From Alphaproteobacteria bacterium (GTDB lineage Bacteria; Pseudomonadota; Alphaproteobacteria; JANSWW01), in NCBI GenBank assembly GCA_024743275.1, contig JANSWW010000002.1:124001-188000 (forward strand): 64,000 bases of DNA, written 5' to 3'. Position 1 is the first letter of the stretch. The number at the start of each line of letters is the position of its first letter. Under the pieces are notes generated by a model that searched no databases, was not told the origin of the DNA, and saw only the letters and a list, made by a program, of their open reading frames with translations. Shown here piece after piece: positions 35,963 through 45,935 of the stretch. A program made the position numbers and the translations under genes.

Positions 35963-36900
35963 GCCGTGGCCCTCCAGTCAAGAATCATTTTGAGGCAATG
36001 GGGGTCGCCGAAGGCCGTGCGATAGGCGGCATCCGCCTCCAGCGCGTCGGCGGAATGGGTGATCAGCCCGTCGAGGCTCAACAGCCCTTCGGTCAACAGG
36101 GAGGTGACCGCCGCCATATCCTCGGGCTTCCATTCGGCCGCGATCCGGATCCGGGCCTCGCGCATGAAGGCCGGCGGGAAGGCGAACTGCAGCGGATCGC
36201 TGTAGAAGCCGGCCAGGGTGATCTCGCCCCGCGGCGCCAGCCGCTGGATGAGCGTGTCGAGGAGACGGCTGTCGCCGGAGACATCGCAGATCGCGTTGTA
36301 GTCGCGGCGATCGTCTTCCTTGGAATTGGTGACGGTATACCCATCGGCGCCGCCCGCCCGATCGGCGTTGTTCTCCCAGACCGTCGGGGCCGGGCCGCCC
36401 ATGGCGATGGACAGTCGGGCGATCAACCGCCCGAGGACGCCGTGACCGACGATCAGATCGGGATAGACGCCCTTGCCGTCGGCGATCGCATGAAACGCCG
36501 TCGCCGCCAGGGCGAGCAGAACGCCATTGGCGCCGAGCGCCGAATCGATCGTGACAAGACGATCCTCCGGCACCACCAAGCGGTTGGCGGCGCCGCCGAA
36601 CAGGCCGCGCACTTCGCCGAAGCAGCGCGCGCCCGGCACGAAGACCCACTCGCCGGCCTTAAGCCGGGAGTCGGCCCCCGCCTCCGCGACCTGGCCCACC
36701 GACTCGTAGCCGGGAACCAGCGGATACCCCATGCCGGGGAACATCGGCATCTTGCCGGTGTAAAGAAGACGTTCGGTCCCGGTACTGATGCCGGACCAGG
36801 CGATGTCGACCAGCACGTCGCCGGATTCGCGGCGATCGAGCGGCAGCCGGGTAACCCTCAGCTGCTCTGGTTGGTCAAGGACGACTGCGACGGTTTCCAA
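35959..36900 (-). CDS. bchC: 3-hydroxyethyl bacteriochlorophyllide a dehydrogenase BchC
   Basis: Oxidises the C3 hydroxyethyl group to acetyl, the last step before esterification. 313 residues, medium-chain dehydrogenase fold (WSGISTGTERLLYTGKMP, GYPLVPGYESVGQV, and VGHGVLGRLIARLSIAMG as the nucleotide site). The start is a TTG at 36900 with GGGGAG 6 bp upstream; METVAVVLDQPEQL matches homologues, so the rare start is probably right. First bch gene after the PpsR-controlled promoter. Confidence 0.95.
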   Translation of the reverse strand: METVAVVLDQPEQLRVTRLPLDRRESGDVLVDIAWSGISTGTERLLYTGKMPMFPGMGYPLVPGYESVGQVAEAGADSRLKAGEWVFVPGARCFGEVRGLFGGAANRLVVPEDRLVTIDSALGANGVLLALAATAFHAIADGKGVYPDLIVGHGVLGRLIARLSIAMGGPAPTVWENNADRAGGADGYTVTNSKEDDRRDYNAICDVSGDSRLLDTLIQRLAPRGEITLAGFYSDPLQFAFPPAFMREARIRIAAEWKPEDMAAVTSLLTEGLLSLDGLITHSADALEADAAYRTAFGDPHCLKMILDWRATA

Positions 36901-36998
36901 CGGGCTCTCCCCTCAGATCCTGGCGGCCCCGTACGATCCGCCGGGGCCTATGTTTTTCCTTGGCGGGGACCGATGTCCCCACAAAACGTTGTGACATC

Positions 36999-37042
36999 TG
37001 TCAGTTTAAGTTGACATTCTAACTTGTCAACAAAAGCTAACC
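36999..37042 (-). promoter_or_regulatory. bchC promoter with two PpsR sites spaced 8 bp
   Basis: On the minus strand: GGTTAGCTTTTGTTGACA (37042-37025, one base from consensus), 8 bp, then TGTCAACTTAAACTGACA (37016-36999, perfect TGT-N12-ACA). A -35 TTGACA (37030-37025) lies at the end of the first site; TAAACT, 16 bp later inside the second, is a plausible -10. Two sites 8 bp apart is the arrangement known for CrtJ/PpsR at bchC in Rhodobacter. It lies about 100 bp before the bchC start, in the gap after crtF. Confidence 0.75.
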
Positions 37043-37061
37043 CGATTTTAAGGATTATGTG

Positions 37062-38186
37062 TCAGGGCTTTGCCAGAATCGCCTGGACAAGCAGAGGCCG
37101 GCGGGTCTTGAGCAGCCGGAAGTCCCGGAAACCCGCCGCTTTCATAAGCTCCATGAGCTTTTCCGGAGTCCGGGAACGCCCCTTGCCCATGGCGAGCAGA
37201 TAGAAGCCGAAATAGGCGTCTCCGATGGGCTCCGCCCCGCTCACACCCGCCATCGGCTCCGCCAACAGCAAGGTCCCATGGTCCGGTAGCGCCTCGCGGA
37301 TCAATGAGAGCACGCGGATCACCGACTGATCGTCATGGTCGTAGGCGACCCGAATCAGCGAGATCACATCCGCTCCGGACGGCAATGGCCCGTCGAAGAA
37401 ACTGCCGCCCGTCGCCGCGAACCGGCCCTCGAACCCCTCACGGGCGGCACGCGCCTCGGCCAGGGCGGCGACATGGGGCAGGTCGAACAGTTTGAGTGTC
37501 ATGCCGGGATGACGCCGCGCGACGGCCGACAGGAAGGTCCCGTCCCCGCCCCCGACATCGAGAAGGGTCCGACAGCCCTGAAAGCCGAAGGCGTCGAGAA
37601 TGTCCTCGGCCACCAAAGGTTGGGAGGCGGACATGACCCGGCTGTAATCCGCCGATGCCTTGGCATCGATATTCTCGAGATCGCGATGATCGGCATAGGG
37701 CCAGAAATCCCCGAGCCGGGTACGGTCATGCTCGCCCTTCAACAGGGCGACCGGATCGGCCAGGTCGGCATAGAGCAGACGGTGATGTCGGACCATCTCC
37801 GCGATGCCAGGATTGCCGAGAAAAGCGGCCCCCAACTCGCCGAGACCATAGCGTCCGCCCGACCGTTTTTCCGCAAGCCGCAGGGAGACGGCCGCGTCGA
37901 GCAGCCTTTGCGCCCCGTCCTCCGGAAGTTTGATGCGGCGGGCCAGCGTTTCGAGATCCTGGGGCCCGTCGTTGAGGACCGGAAACAGGTCCACCTCCAC
38001 GCAGGCGGTCAGGACCTGGGAATAGGTGAACCCGGCGACGATGTCGAAAAGGTCCCGCGCCTTCTTCTTGGCGAAGGGCCGAAAGGCCGGAAAGGCGACC
38101 GCGAAACGCTGAAAGCGCGGGCTGGTGATCAGCCGGTCCCGGCGGGCGGCGATCCAGTCGCCGATACTCCAGGTCATCGCCGCCAT
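37062..38186 (-). CDS. crtF: hydroxyneurosporene O-methyltransferase CrtF
   Basis: SAM-dependent methylation of the C1 hydroxyl of demethylspheroidene/rhodopin-type carotenoids. 374 residues. SAM motif LLDVGGGDGTFLSAVA; family segments KARDLFDIVAGFTYSQVL and LAEPMAGVSGAEPIGDAYFG. A GGGAGGGG site precedes the first ATG; an ATG three codons later is also usable. 36 bp after crtE. Confidence 0.94.
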   Translation of the reverse strand: MAAMTWSIGDWIAARRDRLITSPRFQRFAVAFPAFRPFAKKKARDLFDIVAGFTYSQVLTACVEVDLFPVLNDGPQDLETLARRIKLPEDGAQRLLDAAVSLRLAEKRSGGRYGLGELGAAFLGNPGIAEMVRHHRLLYADLADPVALLKGEHDRTRLGDFWPYADHRDLENIDAKASADYSRVMSASQPLVAEDILDAFGFQGCRTLLDVGGGDGTFLSAVARRHPGMTLKLFDLPHVAALAEARAAREGFEGRFAATGGSFFDGPLPSGADVISLIRVAYDHDDQSVIRVLSLIREALPDHGTLLLAEPMAGVSGAEPIGDAYFGFYLLAMGKGRSRTPEKLMELMKAAGFRDFRLLKTRRPLLVQAILAKP

Positions 38187-38222
38187 CGCCCCCTCCCGCC
38201 GGACCGTGTCTTGAACCTTTCG

Positions 38223-39107
38223 TTAAACCGAGTGGGCCATCACCCGGTCGCGCGCGCCGCATTGCGGCATCAGCCGTTTCGCCTGGACCCGCACCAAATC
38301 CTGCAAGCCCCGGCGTCCCTCGCAGGACGGGATCGAATCGATCGCGTCGGTCAGAAGACCCTCGAGCTTGAGGATGGCGCCGTCGAGCCCGAACTCCTGA
38401 ACGACGCTGGGACGGCCGAGATTGCTGTCCTGGTTGAGCGGCTTGCCCAACTCCTCTTCCGTCGAGGTCACGTCGCGGATATCGTCCGCCACCTGATACG
38501 CCTCACCCAGGGTGTCCCCCAGGGCCTTCCACGGGTGGGGGTCGGCGCCGGCGGCCTGCGCGCCCGCGGTCGTCGCCGCCACGAACAGGGAGCCGGTCTT
38601 GGCGCGGTGGTATTCGGCGAGATCGGCGTGATCCTCGCTCTCCCAAGCCTGACCAGCGGTAATGCCATAGGGCATGCCGACCGAGCGGGAGATGGTGGTG
38701 AGAAGACGGCCCACCCGGTTCGGGGCGGCGACCCCGCCACGGGCAAGCGCCTCGAAGGCCATAATGATCATCGCGTCGCCGGCCAGCACCGCCAGCGGCT
38801 CCGAATAGGCCTTGTGGACGGAAGGCTGCCCGCGCCGGATGTCGGCATCGTCGAAACAGGGCAGATCGTCATGGACCAGCGATGCGCAATGCAGAAGCTC
38901 GATCGCCGCCGCCGCCGAATCGACGAGGCCGGGAGCGGACCCACCGGTCGCCTCGGCCACCGCGATGCAGAGATGGGGCCGGACCCGGGCCCCGCCCGGG
39001 AACACGGCGTAGCGGATCGCCTCGGCCAGCTTCGGTGGGGCGCCGGGGGCTTCCGCCCGGGCGACGGCCTCTTCCAGCGCCTGCTCGATTCTCTTTGAAT
39101 AATTCAT
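38223..39107 (-). CDS. crtE: geranylgeranyl diphosphate synthase CrtE
   Basis: Makes GGPP for both carotenoids and the bacteriochlorophyll tail. 294 residues from MNYSKRIEQALEEAVARAEA; GGAGG lies 7 bp upstream. A longer frame to 39149 has no ribosome site. Aspartate-rich motifs: DDLPCFDDAD (residues 80-89) and QVADDIRDV. First gene of the minus-strand crtEF-bchCXYZ-puf block and divergent from crtD. Confidence 0.95.
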   Translation of the reverse strand: MNYSKRIEQALEEAVARAEAPGAPPKLAEAIRYAVFPGGARVRPHLCIAVAEATGGSAPGLVDSAAAAIELLHCASLVHDDLPCFDDADIRRGQPSVHKAYSEPLAVLAGDAMIIMAFEALARGGVAAPNRVGRLLTTISRSVGMPYGITAGQAWESEDHADLAEYHRAKTGSLFVAATTAGAQAAGADPHPWKALGDTLGEAYQVADDIRDVTSTEEELGKPLNQDSNLGRPSVVQEFGLDGAILKLEGLLTDAIDSIPSCEGRRGLQDLVRVQAKRLMPQCGARDRVMAHSV

Positions 39108-39177
39108 CCCATATCCTCCAGCAGCGCCCCTCCTGGGACGCCTGGCCACCGAGGCGGGGGTTCCCTGGGAGGATGAC

Positions 39178-39220
39178 TGTCAAAATATGTTGTCACATAG
39201 ACTGTCAACTATTCTGGACA
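39178..39220. promoter_or_regulatory. PpsR sites between crtE and crtD
   Basis: TGTCAACTATTCTGGACA at 39203-39220 is a perfect TGT-N12-ACA palindrome. Seven bp to its left, 39178-39195 is TGT-N12-TCA, a two-base-off match. They sit in the 147-bp divergent region and could control both crtE and crtD. No -35/-10 pair is convincing on either strand. Confidence 0.6.
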
Positions 39221-39254
39221 TAGTTTAAGGTCGACGTCAACGAAAGGGAGCGAC

Positions 39255-40919
39255 ATGGACGGAATCGTTCGGTCTATCGCCGGCAAACGGGACAAGGTCG
39301 TGGTGGTCGGCGCCGGCGTCGGCGGCCTGTCCGCGGCCCTGCGCCTGATCGGCGCCGGGGCGGAGGTCCTGGTCCTGGAAGCCGCCGGCGCGCCGGGCGG
39401 CAAGATCCGCCAGGTGGAGATCGACGGCCGTAGGCTCGACGCCGGCCCCACCGTTCTGACGATGCGCTGGGCCTTCGAGGAACTGTTCCGGACCGTCGGG
39501 GCGGATCTCGACCGTCACATTCCCATGACACCGCTCCACGTTCTGGCCCGCCATGCCTGGGACGGCTCGTCGGGGAACGGTACGTTGGGGGATCGCCGGG
39601 ACGGAACGCTCGACCTGTTCGCCGACGAGGCGGAGACGACCGATGCCATAGGCGCCTTCGCGGGCGCCGCCGAGGCCCGGCGCTACACCGCCTTTTGCGC
39701 CGAGAGCCGGAAATTCTACGAGACCCTGGAGGGTCCGTTTCTGAAGGGCGGCAAGCCGACCGTCGCCTCGGTCACCAAGGAGGTCGGTCTGCGCCGCCTG
39801 CCCGACCTTTTGGCGCTGCGCCCCATGGCGACCCTTTGGCAGGCCCTGGGCGGCCATTTCAAGGATCCCCGTCTGCGCCAGCTTTTCGGTCGCTACGCCA
39901 CCTATTCAGGGTCCTCGCCGTTTCAGGCGCCGGCAACCCTGATGTTGATCGCCCATGTGGAACGCAAAGGGGTTTGGCAGGTCGACGGCGGGATGATCAC
40001 CATCGCGAAGGGGCTCGCCCATCTGATCGAGGATTTGGGCGGGACCGTCAGGACCAATGCCCCGGTCGCCCGAATCGAGACCAAGGGCAACCGCACCACC
40101 GGTGTCACCCTGGCCGACGGCGAGTTCATCGAGGCGGACAGCGTGATCTTCAACGGCGATGTGGCCGCGCTGGCCGACGGTCTGCTCGGCGACGGCGTCC
40201 GCCGGGCCGCCCCCGGGACGGAGCGCTCCCGCCGCTCCCTCTCCGCTCTGGCCTGGCAGATGGTGGCGACGGTCGAAGGTTTCCCGCTGTCCCGGCACAC
40301 GGTGTTTTTCGGCCCCGATTACCCGGCCGAGTTCAAGGCGTTGTTCGGCGGCCGGCTGCCTTCCGCGCCCACCGTCTATGTCTGCGCCCAGGACAGGGCC
40401 GACGAAGCCAACCCGAATTGGGGCGACCCGAACTTGGTCGACCCGAACTTGGTCGACCCGAACTTGGTCGACCCGAACTTGGTCGACCCAAACCGGGGCG
40501 AACCGGACCGGGGCGACCCGAACCGGGGCGGTCCCGAACGCCTGCATCTTCATGTCAACGCGCCGCCGACCGGCGACTATGCGCCCCCCAGCCGCGAGGA
40601 TCTCGACCGATGCGAGGACGAAACCTTCCGCCTCATGGCCCGCTGCGGCCTTCACTTGCAGGACATCCGGGGGGAGACGGTGCGCACCGGACCGGCGGAG
40701 TTCGAGCGGCTGTTTCCGGCGACCGGGGGCGCGCTCTACGGCCCGACCACCCATGGCTGGAAAGCGTCCTTCGCCAGAGCCAGCCCCCGAACGCGGATCA
40801 AGGGCCTCTATCTCACGGGGGGCAGCGTGCATCCGGGCGCGGGGGTACCGATGGCCTGTCTGAGCGGGCAATTGGCGGCTGGGATGTGGATGGCAGACCG
40901 CGCTTCGATACGGGCGTAA
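39255..40919 (+). CDS. crtD: hydroxyneurosporene/1-hydroxycarotenoid 3,4-desaturase CrtD
   Basis: FAD-dependent desaturase of the CrtI/CrtD family, acting after CrtC. 554 residues; the family is about 490-510. N-terminal dinucleotide fold [20 protein letters not shown]; conserved [21 protein letters not shown]-terminal [20 protein letters not shown]. The extra length includes about 40 residues (386-425) of DPNLV-like pentapeptide repeats. Paired with crtC, which overlaps its 3' end; PpsR site upstream. Confidence 0.93.
   Translation: MDGIVRSIAGKRDKVVVVGAGVGGLSAALRLIGAGAEVLVLEAAGAPGGKIRQVEIDGRRLDAGPTVLTMRWAFEELFRTVGADLDRHIPMTPLHVLARHAWDGSSGNGTLGDRRDGTLDLFADEAETTDAIGAFAGAAEARRYTAFCAESRKFYETLEGPFLKGGKPTVASVTKEVGLRRLPDLLALRPMATLWQALGGHFKDPRLRQLFGRYATYSGSSPFQAPATLMLIAHVERKGVWQVDGGMITIAKGLAHLIEDLGGTVRTNAPVARIETKGNRTTGVTLADGEFIEADSVIFNGDVAALADGLLGDGVRRAAPGTERSRRSLSALAWQMVATVEGFPLSRHTVFFGPDYPAEFKALFGGRLPSAPTVYVCAQDRADEANPNWGDPNLVDPNLVDPNLVDPNLVDPNRGEPDRGDPNRGGPERLHLHVNAPPTGDYAPPSREDLDRCEDETFRLMARCGLHLQDIRGETVRTGPAEFERLFPATGGALYGPTTHGWKASFARASPRTRIKGLYLTGGSVHPGAGVPMACLSGQLAAGMWMADRASIRA
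40410..40529. repeat. eight 15-bp tandem repeats inside crtD
   Basis: Four exact copies of GACCCGAACTTGGTC (40425-40484) flanked by four diverged copies (40410-40424, 40485-40529). They encode [10 protein letters not shown] four times, [15 protein letters not shown]. The array keeps the reading frame and lies in a surface-loop region before the C-terminal domain. Confidence 0.95.
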
Positions 40920-41815
40920 ATCCCGGCGGCTATCTCTGGTGGTATCTCGACGGGGTGAGCGACGACGGTACGCGCGGGATCACCATCATCGCCTTCGTCG
41001 GCAGCGTCTTCAGCCCCTACTACTATTGGGCCGGCCGCAAGGACCCCTATGACCATGTGGCGATCAATGTCGCGCTTTACGGCAAGGGACCGAACCGCTG
41101 GTGCATGACGGAACGGGGCCGGAACAGTCTCACACAGACCCCGGACCGCTTCACGGTCGGGCCGAGCCATCTCGAATGGGACGGGGAACGGCTCACCGTC
41201 GAGATCGAGGAGACCGCGGTTCCCCATCTCACACCGGTCCGCGGCCGGGTCACCCTGGTGCCCGAGCTGCCCCCGGGCGCGGAGGTCGCGCTGGCCGAGG
41301 GAGGCAGCCATCTTTGGCGCTGTCTGGCGCCGGCGGCCCGCATCACGGTCGAGATGGACCGCCCGGGCATTTCCTGGGAAGGCCACGGCTATTTCGACAG
41401 CAATGCCGGCGGCCGCCCACTCGAGGCCGACTTCGTCCGCTGGGACTGGTCGCGGGCAGCGCTGTCCGGCGGCAGGGCCAGCGTGGTCTATGACATGGTC
41501 CGGAGATCCGGGGAGGATCTCTCCCTCGGCTTCGAGTTCGGGCCGGACTGCGGCATGCGGTCTTTCGCGCCGCCACCGACCCGCTCCATGGGCAAAGGCC
41601 TTTGGCGGGTCGACCGCTGGACCCAGGCCGACCCGGATATCACGCCGAAGGTGACCGCGCGGCTGGAGGACGCGCCCTTTTATGCCCGTTCGCTTATCGA
41701 AACGAAAATCCTCGGCGAGGTGACGGTGGCGGTGCACGAAACCCTGGACTGCCGCCGGCTCGAACAGGCCTGGGTCAAATGCCTCCTGCCCTTCCGGATG
41801 CCGCGCCGGCCGTGA
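40886..41815 (+). CDS. crtC: carotenoid 1,2-hydratase CrtC
   Basis: Adds water to the 1,2 double bond of neurosporene/lycopene ends. 309 residues from a GTG at 40886, inside the end of crtD (34-bp overlap). [20 protein letters not shown] and [18 protein letters not shown] are the diagnostic CrtC opening; [18 protein letters not shown] is also conserved. No ATG fits in this frame near the start; the frame stays open far upstream as a shadow of crtD. Last gene of the cluster on this side. Confidence 0.9.
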   Translation: MDGRPRFDTGVNPGGYLWWYLDGVSDDGTRGITIIAFVGSVFSPYYYWAGRKDPYDHVAINVALYGKGPNRWCMTERGRNSLTQTPDRFTVGPSHLEWDGERLTVEIEETAVPHLTPVRGRVTLVPELPPGAEVALAEGGSHLWRCLAPAARITVEMDRPGISWEGHGYFDSNAGGRPLEADFVRWDWSRAALSGGRASVVYDMVRRSGEDLSLGFEFGPDCGMRSFAPPPTRSMGKGLWRVDRWTQADPDITPKVTARLEDAPFYARSLIETKILGEVTVAVHETLDCRRLEQAWVKCLLPFRMPRRP

Positions 41816-41921
41816 TCGCCGGGAAAATGGCAGCCCTGCTGTCCTAGGGATTTCCTTTTGGGCCTCGAATGCCATATAAGGCCCACGCAATTTCCCAAAA
41901 CCAGAACTCTGCGAGCGCCCC

Positions 41922-43748
41922 ATGGATCTGCGGAACATCGCGATCATTGCCCATGTCGACCATGGCAAGACCACTCTCGTCGACAATCTCCTCCGCCAGT
42001 CCGGCACCTTCCGCGACAACCAGCAGGTCGCCGAGCGGGTCATGGACTCCAACGATCTGGAGCGCGAGCGCGGCATCACGATCCTCGCGAAATGCACCTC
42101 CGTCGACTGGAAGGGCACGCGGATCAACATCGTGGATACGCCGGGCCACGCCGATTTCGGCGGCGAGGTCGAGCGTATCCTGACCATGGTCGACGGGGTC
42201 GTGGTGCTGGTCGACGCCGCCGAAGGGCCGATGCCGCAGACGAAGTTCGTCACCTCCAAGGCGCTGAAGCTGGGTCTGCGCCCGATCGTACTGGTCAACA
42301 AGGTCGACAAGCCGGAGCAGCGCGCCTTCGAGGTTCAGGACGAGACCTTCGATCTGTTCGCCGCCCTCGATGCCACTGACGAACAGCTCGACTTCCCGAC
42401 CCTCTTCGCCTCCGCCAAGCAGGGCTGGGCGGCGGAAAGCCCGGACGGCCCGCAGGAAGACTTCGCCCCGCTCTTCGATCTGATTCTAGAGCATGTGCCG
42501 GCCCCGAAGGTCCAGTCCGAGGACGGCAAGTTCGCCATGCTGGCGACCACGCTGGAGAGCAACAACTTCCTCGGCCGCCTGCTGACCGGTCGGATCGAAA
42601 GCGGAACGGCCAAGGCCGGGATGACCGTCAAGGCGATGAGCCGTGACGGCAAGCAGATCGAATCGACCCGGATCACCAAGCTGCTCGCCTATCGCGGGAT
42701 CGAGCGGGTGCCGGTGGAAGAGGCCCACGCCGGCGACATCGTCTGCATCGCCGGGTTCCAGAAGGCTACCGTGGCCGACACCCTGTGCGACCCGGAGGTC
42801 GACACGCCGCTGGCCGCCAATCCAATCGACCCGTCGACCCTGTCCATCACCATGTCGATCAACGATTCGCCGCTCGCCGGCCGCGAGGGCGACAAGGTCA
42901 CCAGCCGGATGATCCGCGACCGCCTGATGCGCGAGGCCGAGGGCAATGTGGCGCTGAACGTTACGGAAACGGATCAAAAAGATGCATTTGAAGTTGCCGG
43001 CCGTGGCGAACTTCAACTCGGCGTTCTGATTGAGACCATGCGCCGCGAAGGCTTCGAGATTACCATCAGCCGGCCGCGCGTGCTCTACAAGAACGATTCG
43101 GAGACTGGCCAGCGCCTGGAGCCGATCGAAGAGGTGGTGATCGACGTGGACGAGGAGCATTCCGGCACCGTCGTTGAGAAGATCACCATGCGCAAGGGCG
43201 AGCTGCAGGAGATGCGGCCGTCCGGCGGCGGCAAGCAGCGGCTGGTCTTCCACTGCCCGTCGCGCGGTCTGATCGGCTATCACGGCGAGTTCCTGACCGA
43301 CACGCGCGGCACCGGCATCATGGCCCGGCTGTTCCACGACTACGCCCCCTATCGCGGCCCGATCGCCGGCCGCCGCGAGGGCGTTTTGATCTCCATGGAA
43401 CAGGGCGACGCGGTGGCCTACGCCCTGTGGAACCTGGAGGACCGGGGGCCGATGTTCGTCCATCCGGGCGACAAGGTCTATCAGGGCATGATCATCGGCG
43501 AACACAACCGGGGCCAGGACCTGGAGGTGAACCCGTTGAAGGCCAAACAGCTTTCCAACGTCCGGGCCTCGGGCAAGGACGACGCGATCCTGCTGACCCC
43601 GCCGATCAAGCTGACCCTGGAGCGGGCCATCTCCTATATCCAGGACGACGAGTTGGTCGAGGTCACACCGGAGAATATCCGCCTGCGCAAGCGCTATCTC
43701 GACACCCATGAGCGCAAGCGCATGGCGAAGAAGGCCGAACAGGCTTAA
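41922..43748 (+). CDS. typA: translational GTPase TypA/BipA
   Basis: Ribosome-binding GTPase involved in stress growth and 50S assembly. 608 residues. G1 AHVDHGKTT, switch region [11 protein letters not shown]3 [13 protein letters not shown]4 NKVDKPEQR. The C-terminal TypA-specific domain follows ([20 protein letters not shown]). 106 bp after crtC; housekeeping gene marking the other edge of the photosynthesis cluster. The gap holds one hairpin (GGGCCT/AGGCCC, 41860-41884) without a T-run. Confidence 0.97.
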   Translation: MDLRNIAIIAHVDHGKTTLVDNLLRQSGTFRDNQQVAERVMDSNDLERERGITILAKCTSVDWKGTRINIVDTPGHADFGGEVERILTMVDGVVVLVDAAEGPMPQTKFVTSKALKLGLRPIVLVNKVDKPEQRAFEVQDETFDLFAALDATDEQLDFPTLFASAKQGWAAESPDGPQEDFAPLFDLILEHVPAPKVQSEDGKFAMLATTLESNNFLGRLLTGRIESGTAKAGMTVKAMSRDGKQIESTRITKLLAYRGIERVPVEEAHAGDIVCIAGFQKATVADTLCDPEVDTPLAANPIDPSTLSITMSINDSPLAGREGDKVTSRMIRDRLMREAEGNVALNVTETDQKDAFEVAGRGELQLGVLIETMRREGFEITISRPRVLYKNDSETGQRLEPIEEVVIDVDEEHSGTVVEKITMRKGELQEMRPSGGGKQRLVFHCPSRGLIGYHGEFLTDTRGTGIMARLFHDYAPYRGPIAGRREGVLISMEQGDAVAYALWNLEDRGPMFVHPGDKVYQGMIIGEHNRGQDLEVNPLKAKQLSNVRASGKDDAILLTPPIKLTLERAISYIQDDELVEVTPENIRLRKRYLDTHERKRMAKKAEQA

Positions 43749-43813
43749 CGAGGGCCGGGCAGCGAAGCCGGCGTCACGAAAACGTCATTTGCTCCTCCAA
43801 CGTCGTTTGTTTA

Positions 43814-43828
43814 GAACAAAAATAGAAC
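43814..43828. promoter_or_regulatory. LexA box (alphaproteobacterial type)
   Basis: GAACAAAAATAGAAC is an exact GAAC-N7-GAAC direct repeat, the alphaproteobacterial LexA operator (read GTTC-N7-GTTC on the other strand). It lies 20 bp before the SnoaL-like start; the other neighbour, typA, ends 66 bp upstream, so only the SnoaL-like gene can be its target. Confidence 0.75.
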
Positions 43829-43847
43829 AAATAGATAGGAGGGCGCG

Positions 43848-44216
43848 ATGTCGATCGAGGCGTTGGCGGCGGATTTCGTCGCCTTGTGCAAGGCGGGTCA
43901 GCATGGCGAGGCCGGGGCGAGATATTGGTCGGACGATGTGGTGAGCCTGGAGCCCTATCCCGAAGGGCCGCACGCGGTCTGCAACGGCCGGACGGCCCTT
44001 GAGGCCAAGCACACATGGTGGTTCGAGAACACCGAGGTCCACTCGGCGGACTGCGAGGGGCCGTTCGTCCATGGCGACCAATTCTCGGTGATCTTCGAGA
44101 TGGACTGCACCCTGGAGCCCTTCGGCCGGAAGCACTTCCGAGAAATCGGGCTCTATACCGTGAAAGACGGCAAGATCGTCGAGGAACGCTTCTTCGCCGC
44201 GCCGGCGGGAGAGTAA
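43848..44216 (+). CDS. SnoaL/NTF2-like protein, probably SOS-controlled
   Basis: 122 residues with the cone-shaped NTF2-like fold expected from its pattern: SIEALAADFVALCKAGQHGE, ALEAKHTWWFENTEVHSADC and FREIGLYTVKDGKIVEERFF. AGGAGG precedes the ATG. Such small proteins may be enzymes or binding modules; the function is unknown. The LexA box immediately upstream predicts induction by DNA damage. Stands alone, followed by an intergenic hairpin repeat. Confidence 0.85.
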   Translation: MSIEALAADFVALCKAGQHGEAGARYWSDDVVSLEPYPEGPHAVCNGRTALEAKHTWWFENTEVHSADCEGPFVHGDQFSVIFEMDCTLEPFGRKHFREIGLYTVKDGKIVEERFFAAPAGE

Positions 44217-44269
44217 GCCTCCCTCTTCTCCCCGCTGAGTCAGCAAGCGGATTTGTCCCCTCATCCTGA

Positions 44270-44334
44270 CCTTCTCCCAAGGGAGAAGGGGCGCTCTTCA
44301 TCGCCGCAGGCAATACCTCTCCCCGGGGAGAGGT
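44270..44334. repeat. intergenic palindromic repeat element
   Basis: Two perfect palindromes: CCTTCTCCC AA GGGAGAAGG (44270-44289) and ACCTCTCCCCGGGGAGAGGT (44315-44334). They lie between convergent genes and may act as a two-way terminator. The sequence resembles dispersed intergenic repeats common in alphaproteobacterial genomes. Confidence 0.75.
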
Positions 44335-44382
44335 CCGAGCGAAGCCCAACGGGCGAAAGAGGGGTGAGCGGGACCCCCGGGG

Positions 44383-45819
44383 CTAACGATCCGCCGACAC
44401 TCGCGGATCGCCCCAGAAACCCTCGGGCATCTCCAGATAGGGCTCCAAGCCCTGGTCACGGAAGACCCGTTCGGCGACGTCGATGGCCTCTTCCAACACC
44501 GCCGTTTCGTCGACGCCGAGGACCTTGCGGCCCCGCATGCGAACGACGCCGTCGACAATCACCGTGTCGACATCGCCGGCATTGGCATAGCTGGTGAGCC
44601 GCGAGACCACATGATTGAGCGGCACCATATGGGGCTTCATCAGGTCGACCAGAATGACATCGGCCTTTTTCCCCGGCTCCAGCGAGCCGAGATCGTCCTG
44701 CCGGTGGAGGCCCTTGGCGGCGTCGATGGTGGTCATCTCCAGCGCCTTGCCCCCGGGCAGCACGTCCGGATCGCGGAAATGCCGCCGATGATAGTGCTGC
44801 GCCTGGATCATATGGCGGAACAGATCGTAGCTCCGGTCGGGCGAGCCGGCGTCGGAGGAGATCGCCACATTGATCCCCCGCGCCATCGCCTCCGGCGCCG
44901 GACAGCGCCCGACGATCGACATCACCGCGCTCGGGTTGTGGGCGAGGGTCAGTCCCGCCTCTTCAGCGAGATCCAGATCCTTGCCGGTCAGATCCACCGC
45001 ATGGCTGAACAGGGACCAGGGGCCGAGCGTGCCCAGATCCGCCCCAAAGCTGATCGAGTCCTTGTGGTGGCCATCCTGGGTGAAAAGGCAGCCGATTCGC
45101 GACCGCAGGTCCATCACCCGCTCGAAAAAGGCCTTCAGCACCGGATAATCCGGCACCCCGACGCCCCGTGTCGGGCTCCAGAGCGGGGACGAGAGAATGT
45201 AGTTCACCCGACCGTCATGCTTGCCCTGGCCGCCGGTCAGGACGGTCTCGACGGTGGCGAATTCGGTGTTCTCGTCGGTCAGGCGTTCCGCCCCGTCCTC
45301 GCCGCGCACGAAACGATGCGGAAACGGATGGCGGTTGGGACCGAGGGCGATAAAGCAACGCGTCCCCGACTCCCCCACGGCGTCGCCATAGGCGAGCGCG
45401 TAGTCGGGCGCGTCGTTGCGGATCACGTCGCTGCCGCCGCCAAAAAAGCTCACCGCCGTGGTCACACCGGCCTTGAGCCGTTCCAGGGACGCGAGCCGGG
45501 CCTCCGCCTCCCAGAACCGCCGGTCGGACCCGACGGTGTAGAGATGGATGCAGGCGTCGACCCAGCCATCGCCCTTGCCGCCCCCGAGATTCTTGGTCAG
45601 AGCGTGGCCGGCATGGCCGTGGCAATCGATCAGGCCGGGCAACACCGCCTTGCGCCGCGCGTCGATCCGCTCCGCGTCGGGGGCCGCCTGTTGGGCGACC
45701 TCCGGGCCGCCGACCGCCGCGATCCGGTCGCCGCGGATCAGCACCCAGCCCGGCTCCAACACCCGCCGGGCCGGGTCCAGGGTCACCACATGGCCGTTTT
45801 CGATCAGGATATCGGTCAT
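44383..45819 (-). CDS. amidohydrolase (TrzN/AtzA/8-oxoguanine deaminase-like)
   Basis: Metal-dependent hydrolase of the amidohydrolase superfamily, cytosolic deaminase-like branch. 478 residues. N-terminal beta-barrel ILIENGHVVTLDP, then the HxH metal site LPGLIDCHGHAGHALTKNLG, the histidines in FSHAVDL and LAHNPSAVMS, and the SSDAG aspartate. The usual first-loop histidine (as in VHAAE) appears as FTQDGHHKD, so the exact metal site may differ. Substrate cannot be inferred. Stands alone between two hairpin repeats. Confidence 0.85.
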   Translation of the reverse strand: MTDILIENGHVVTLDPARRVLEPGWVLIRGDRIAAVGGPEVAQQAAPDAERIDARRKAVLPGLIDCHGHAGHALTKNLGGGKGDGWVDACIHLYTVGSDRRFWEAEARLASLERLKAGVTTAVSFFGGGSDVIRNDAPDYALAYGDAVGESGTRCFIALGPNRHPFPHRFVRGEDGAERLTDENTEFATVETVLTGGQGKHDGRVNYILSSPLWSPTRGVGVPDYPVLKAFFERVMDLRSRIGCLFTQDGHHKDSISFGADLGTLGPWSLFSHAVDLTGKDLDLAEEAGLTLAHNPSAVMSIVGRCPAPEAMARGINVAISSDAGSPDRSYDLFRHMIQAQHYHRRHFRDPDVLPGGKALEMTTIDAAKGLHRQDDLGSLEPGKKADVILVDLMKPHMVPLNHVVSRLTSYANAGDVDTVIVDGVVRMRGRKVLGVDETAVLEEAIDVAERVFRDQGLEPYLEMPEGFWGDPRVSADR

Positions 45820-45935
45820 GGCGCCCCCTTCCCCTCTGTTGCTCGCCCGCTCACTTCAACCTTCTCCCCCAGGGAGGACGGGATTGTCCACCTCTTGCGA
45901 GGAAGAGCGCGCCAGCGCGTACGGCAAAAGAAGGA

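Noticed and set aside
41860-41884. GGGCCT/AGGCCC hairpin between crtC and typA as terminator
   Set aside because: No T-run follows on either strand, so it is not called as a terminator.
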